From Comamonadaceae bacterium (lineage in GTDB: Bacteria; Pseudomonadota; Gammaproteobacteria; Burkholderiales; Burkholderiaceae_C): 13,838 nt of DNA. Positions 13,383-13,838 of the stretch are shown in pieces; position 1 is the first letter of the stretch, and each line of letters opens with the position of its first letter. A model generated the notes under the pieces. It was given only the letters and a program-made list of their open reading frames with translations, was not told the origin of the DNA and ran no database searches. The DNA lies in NCBI GenBank assembly GCA_947458305.1, contig CANGZO010000030.1, positions 1-13,838 of the forward strand. The letters are read 5' to 3'. The position numbers and the translations under genes are program-made.

Positions 13383-13838
13383 TTAACTGCAGCTGACGCT
13401 GCCACAACCCGACATGGTCACATTTTTGATGGCCGAGGGGTCGGCCAGGGTTTCGGTCACGCTGTCAAAACCCACTGACTTGAGGTGCGCGGCCAAGCCT
13501 GCGTCCATGCTGGCGGCGTGGCCAGGAAACCATTCGATCAAGGCTTCGGCCATGCGGGTGATGATTTGTTTGTCGGTGTCCAGGTAATGGGCCTCCACCA
13601 CGCGCATGGTCTCCAAGATCGTGGCGTGGTGTTCGGCGTGGCAGTTGTCGGCCGAGAAACCAGTGGCCAGCATCCAGCGCTCTTCTTGGGCGAAGTGTTC
13701 GACAGTGTGCTTCAAAAACGCTTGGTAGACGGGCAGTTGCTCCTCTTCGGGCGTGGCCAAAATTTGATTCACCATGGCCATGAACTCGTGGTGCGTGTCG
13801 TCCATGCGGGCGTCGCCCGTGTTGAGCGAATCGGTCCA
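13383..13838 (-). CDS. Hemerythrin-domain protein, 5' partial, with a cysteine-containing tail
   Basis: Non-haem di-iron protein expected to bind oxygen or sense oxygen or iron in the cytoplasm. The frame is open to the right window edge, so the true start lies outside; the visible 151 residues begin WTDSLNTGDARMDDTHHEF, close to the usual N-terminus. All seven canonical ligands can be placed in visible numbering: H16 (DDTHHEF), H48 and E52 (HFAQEE), H67 and H71 (HAEHH), and H107 and D112 (HAASMD). After the four-helix bundle a tail of about 30 residues ends in SGCGSVSCS with C145 and C150, which is not part of the classical fold. It is convergent with the binding-protein gene and shows no link to the aldarate genes. 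The partner or process is unknown. Confidence 0.9.
   Translation of the reverse strand, partial: WTDSLNTGDARMDDTHHEFMAMVNQILATPEEEQLPVYQAFLKHTVEHFAQEERWMLATGFSADNCHAEHHATILETMRVVEAHYLDTDKQIITRMAEALIEWFPGHAASMDAGLAAHLKSVGFDSVTETLADPSAIKNVTMSGCGSVSCS

Overview
The base composition (high GC, strong third-position GC bias) and the gene content suggest a betaproteobacterium of the Burkholderiales, probably Comamonadaceae. The pointers are a Bug/TctC-type binding protein, a DinB form with a long insertion, and overall protein similarity. This placement is inference from recalled families, not from a search.

Left part (1-4108). A 5'-truncated SF1 helicase of the SMUBP-2/IGHMBP2 type runs off the left edge on the + strand. 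It faces a two-gene minus-strand unit: a crotonase with the catalytic triad of dienoyl-CoA isomerase, followed 9 bases later by a histone-deacetylase-fold protein that looks like an acetylpolyamine amidohydrolase. Divergent from the crotonase lies a compact brnT-brnA toxin-antitoxin pair, overlapping by 20 bases. It converges on a Y-family polymerase (dinB) on the minus strand.

Central and right part (4124-13272). This is a hexuronate/aldarate catabolic locus. On the minus strand, in transcription order, are a GntR/FCD regulator, glucarate dehydratase (gudD), a GarL-type aldolase, uronate dehydrogenase (udh), an FMN-dependent alpha-hydroxy-acid dehydrogenase and then dinB. Divergent from the regulator, on the + strand, are galactarate dehydratase (garD) and a periplasmic TctC/Bug solute-binding protein. 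The expected route is uronate -> aldarate (Udh) -> 5-keto-4-deoxy-D-glucarate (GudD from glucarate, GarD from galactarate) -> pyruvate + tartronate semialdehyde (GarL). No tartronate semialdehyde reductase and no TctA/TctB membrane subunits are inside the window. The udh reading frame carries an in-frame TGA at 7058-7060 but is otherwise intact on both sides, so the uronate-oxidising step may be lost here, or the base calls may be wrong.

The 151-base divergent gap between the regulator and garD holds a TTGT-N3-ACAA operator-like site and an 11-base inverted repeat. The 8-mer TTGTACGA recurs just upstream of gudD, which suggests one regulator controls both arms.

Right end. A 17-base-arm inverted repeat at 13294-13329 separates the binding-protein gene from a convergent hemerythrin-domain gene. 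That gene is cut by the right window edge and has an unusual cysteine-containing tail. I see no RNA genes, CRISPR array or insertion sequence. No stretch without a gene exceeds 151 bases. I do not see a wholly new system; the most unusual items are the interrupted udh, the candidate regulon sites and the dinB insertion.
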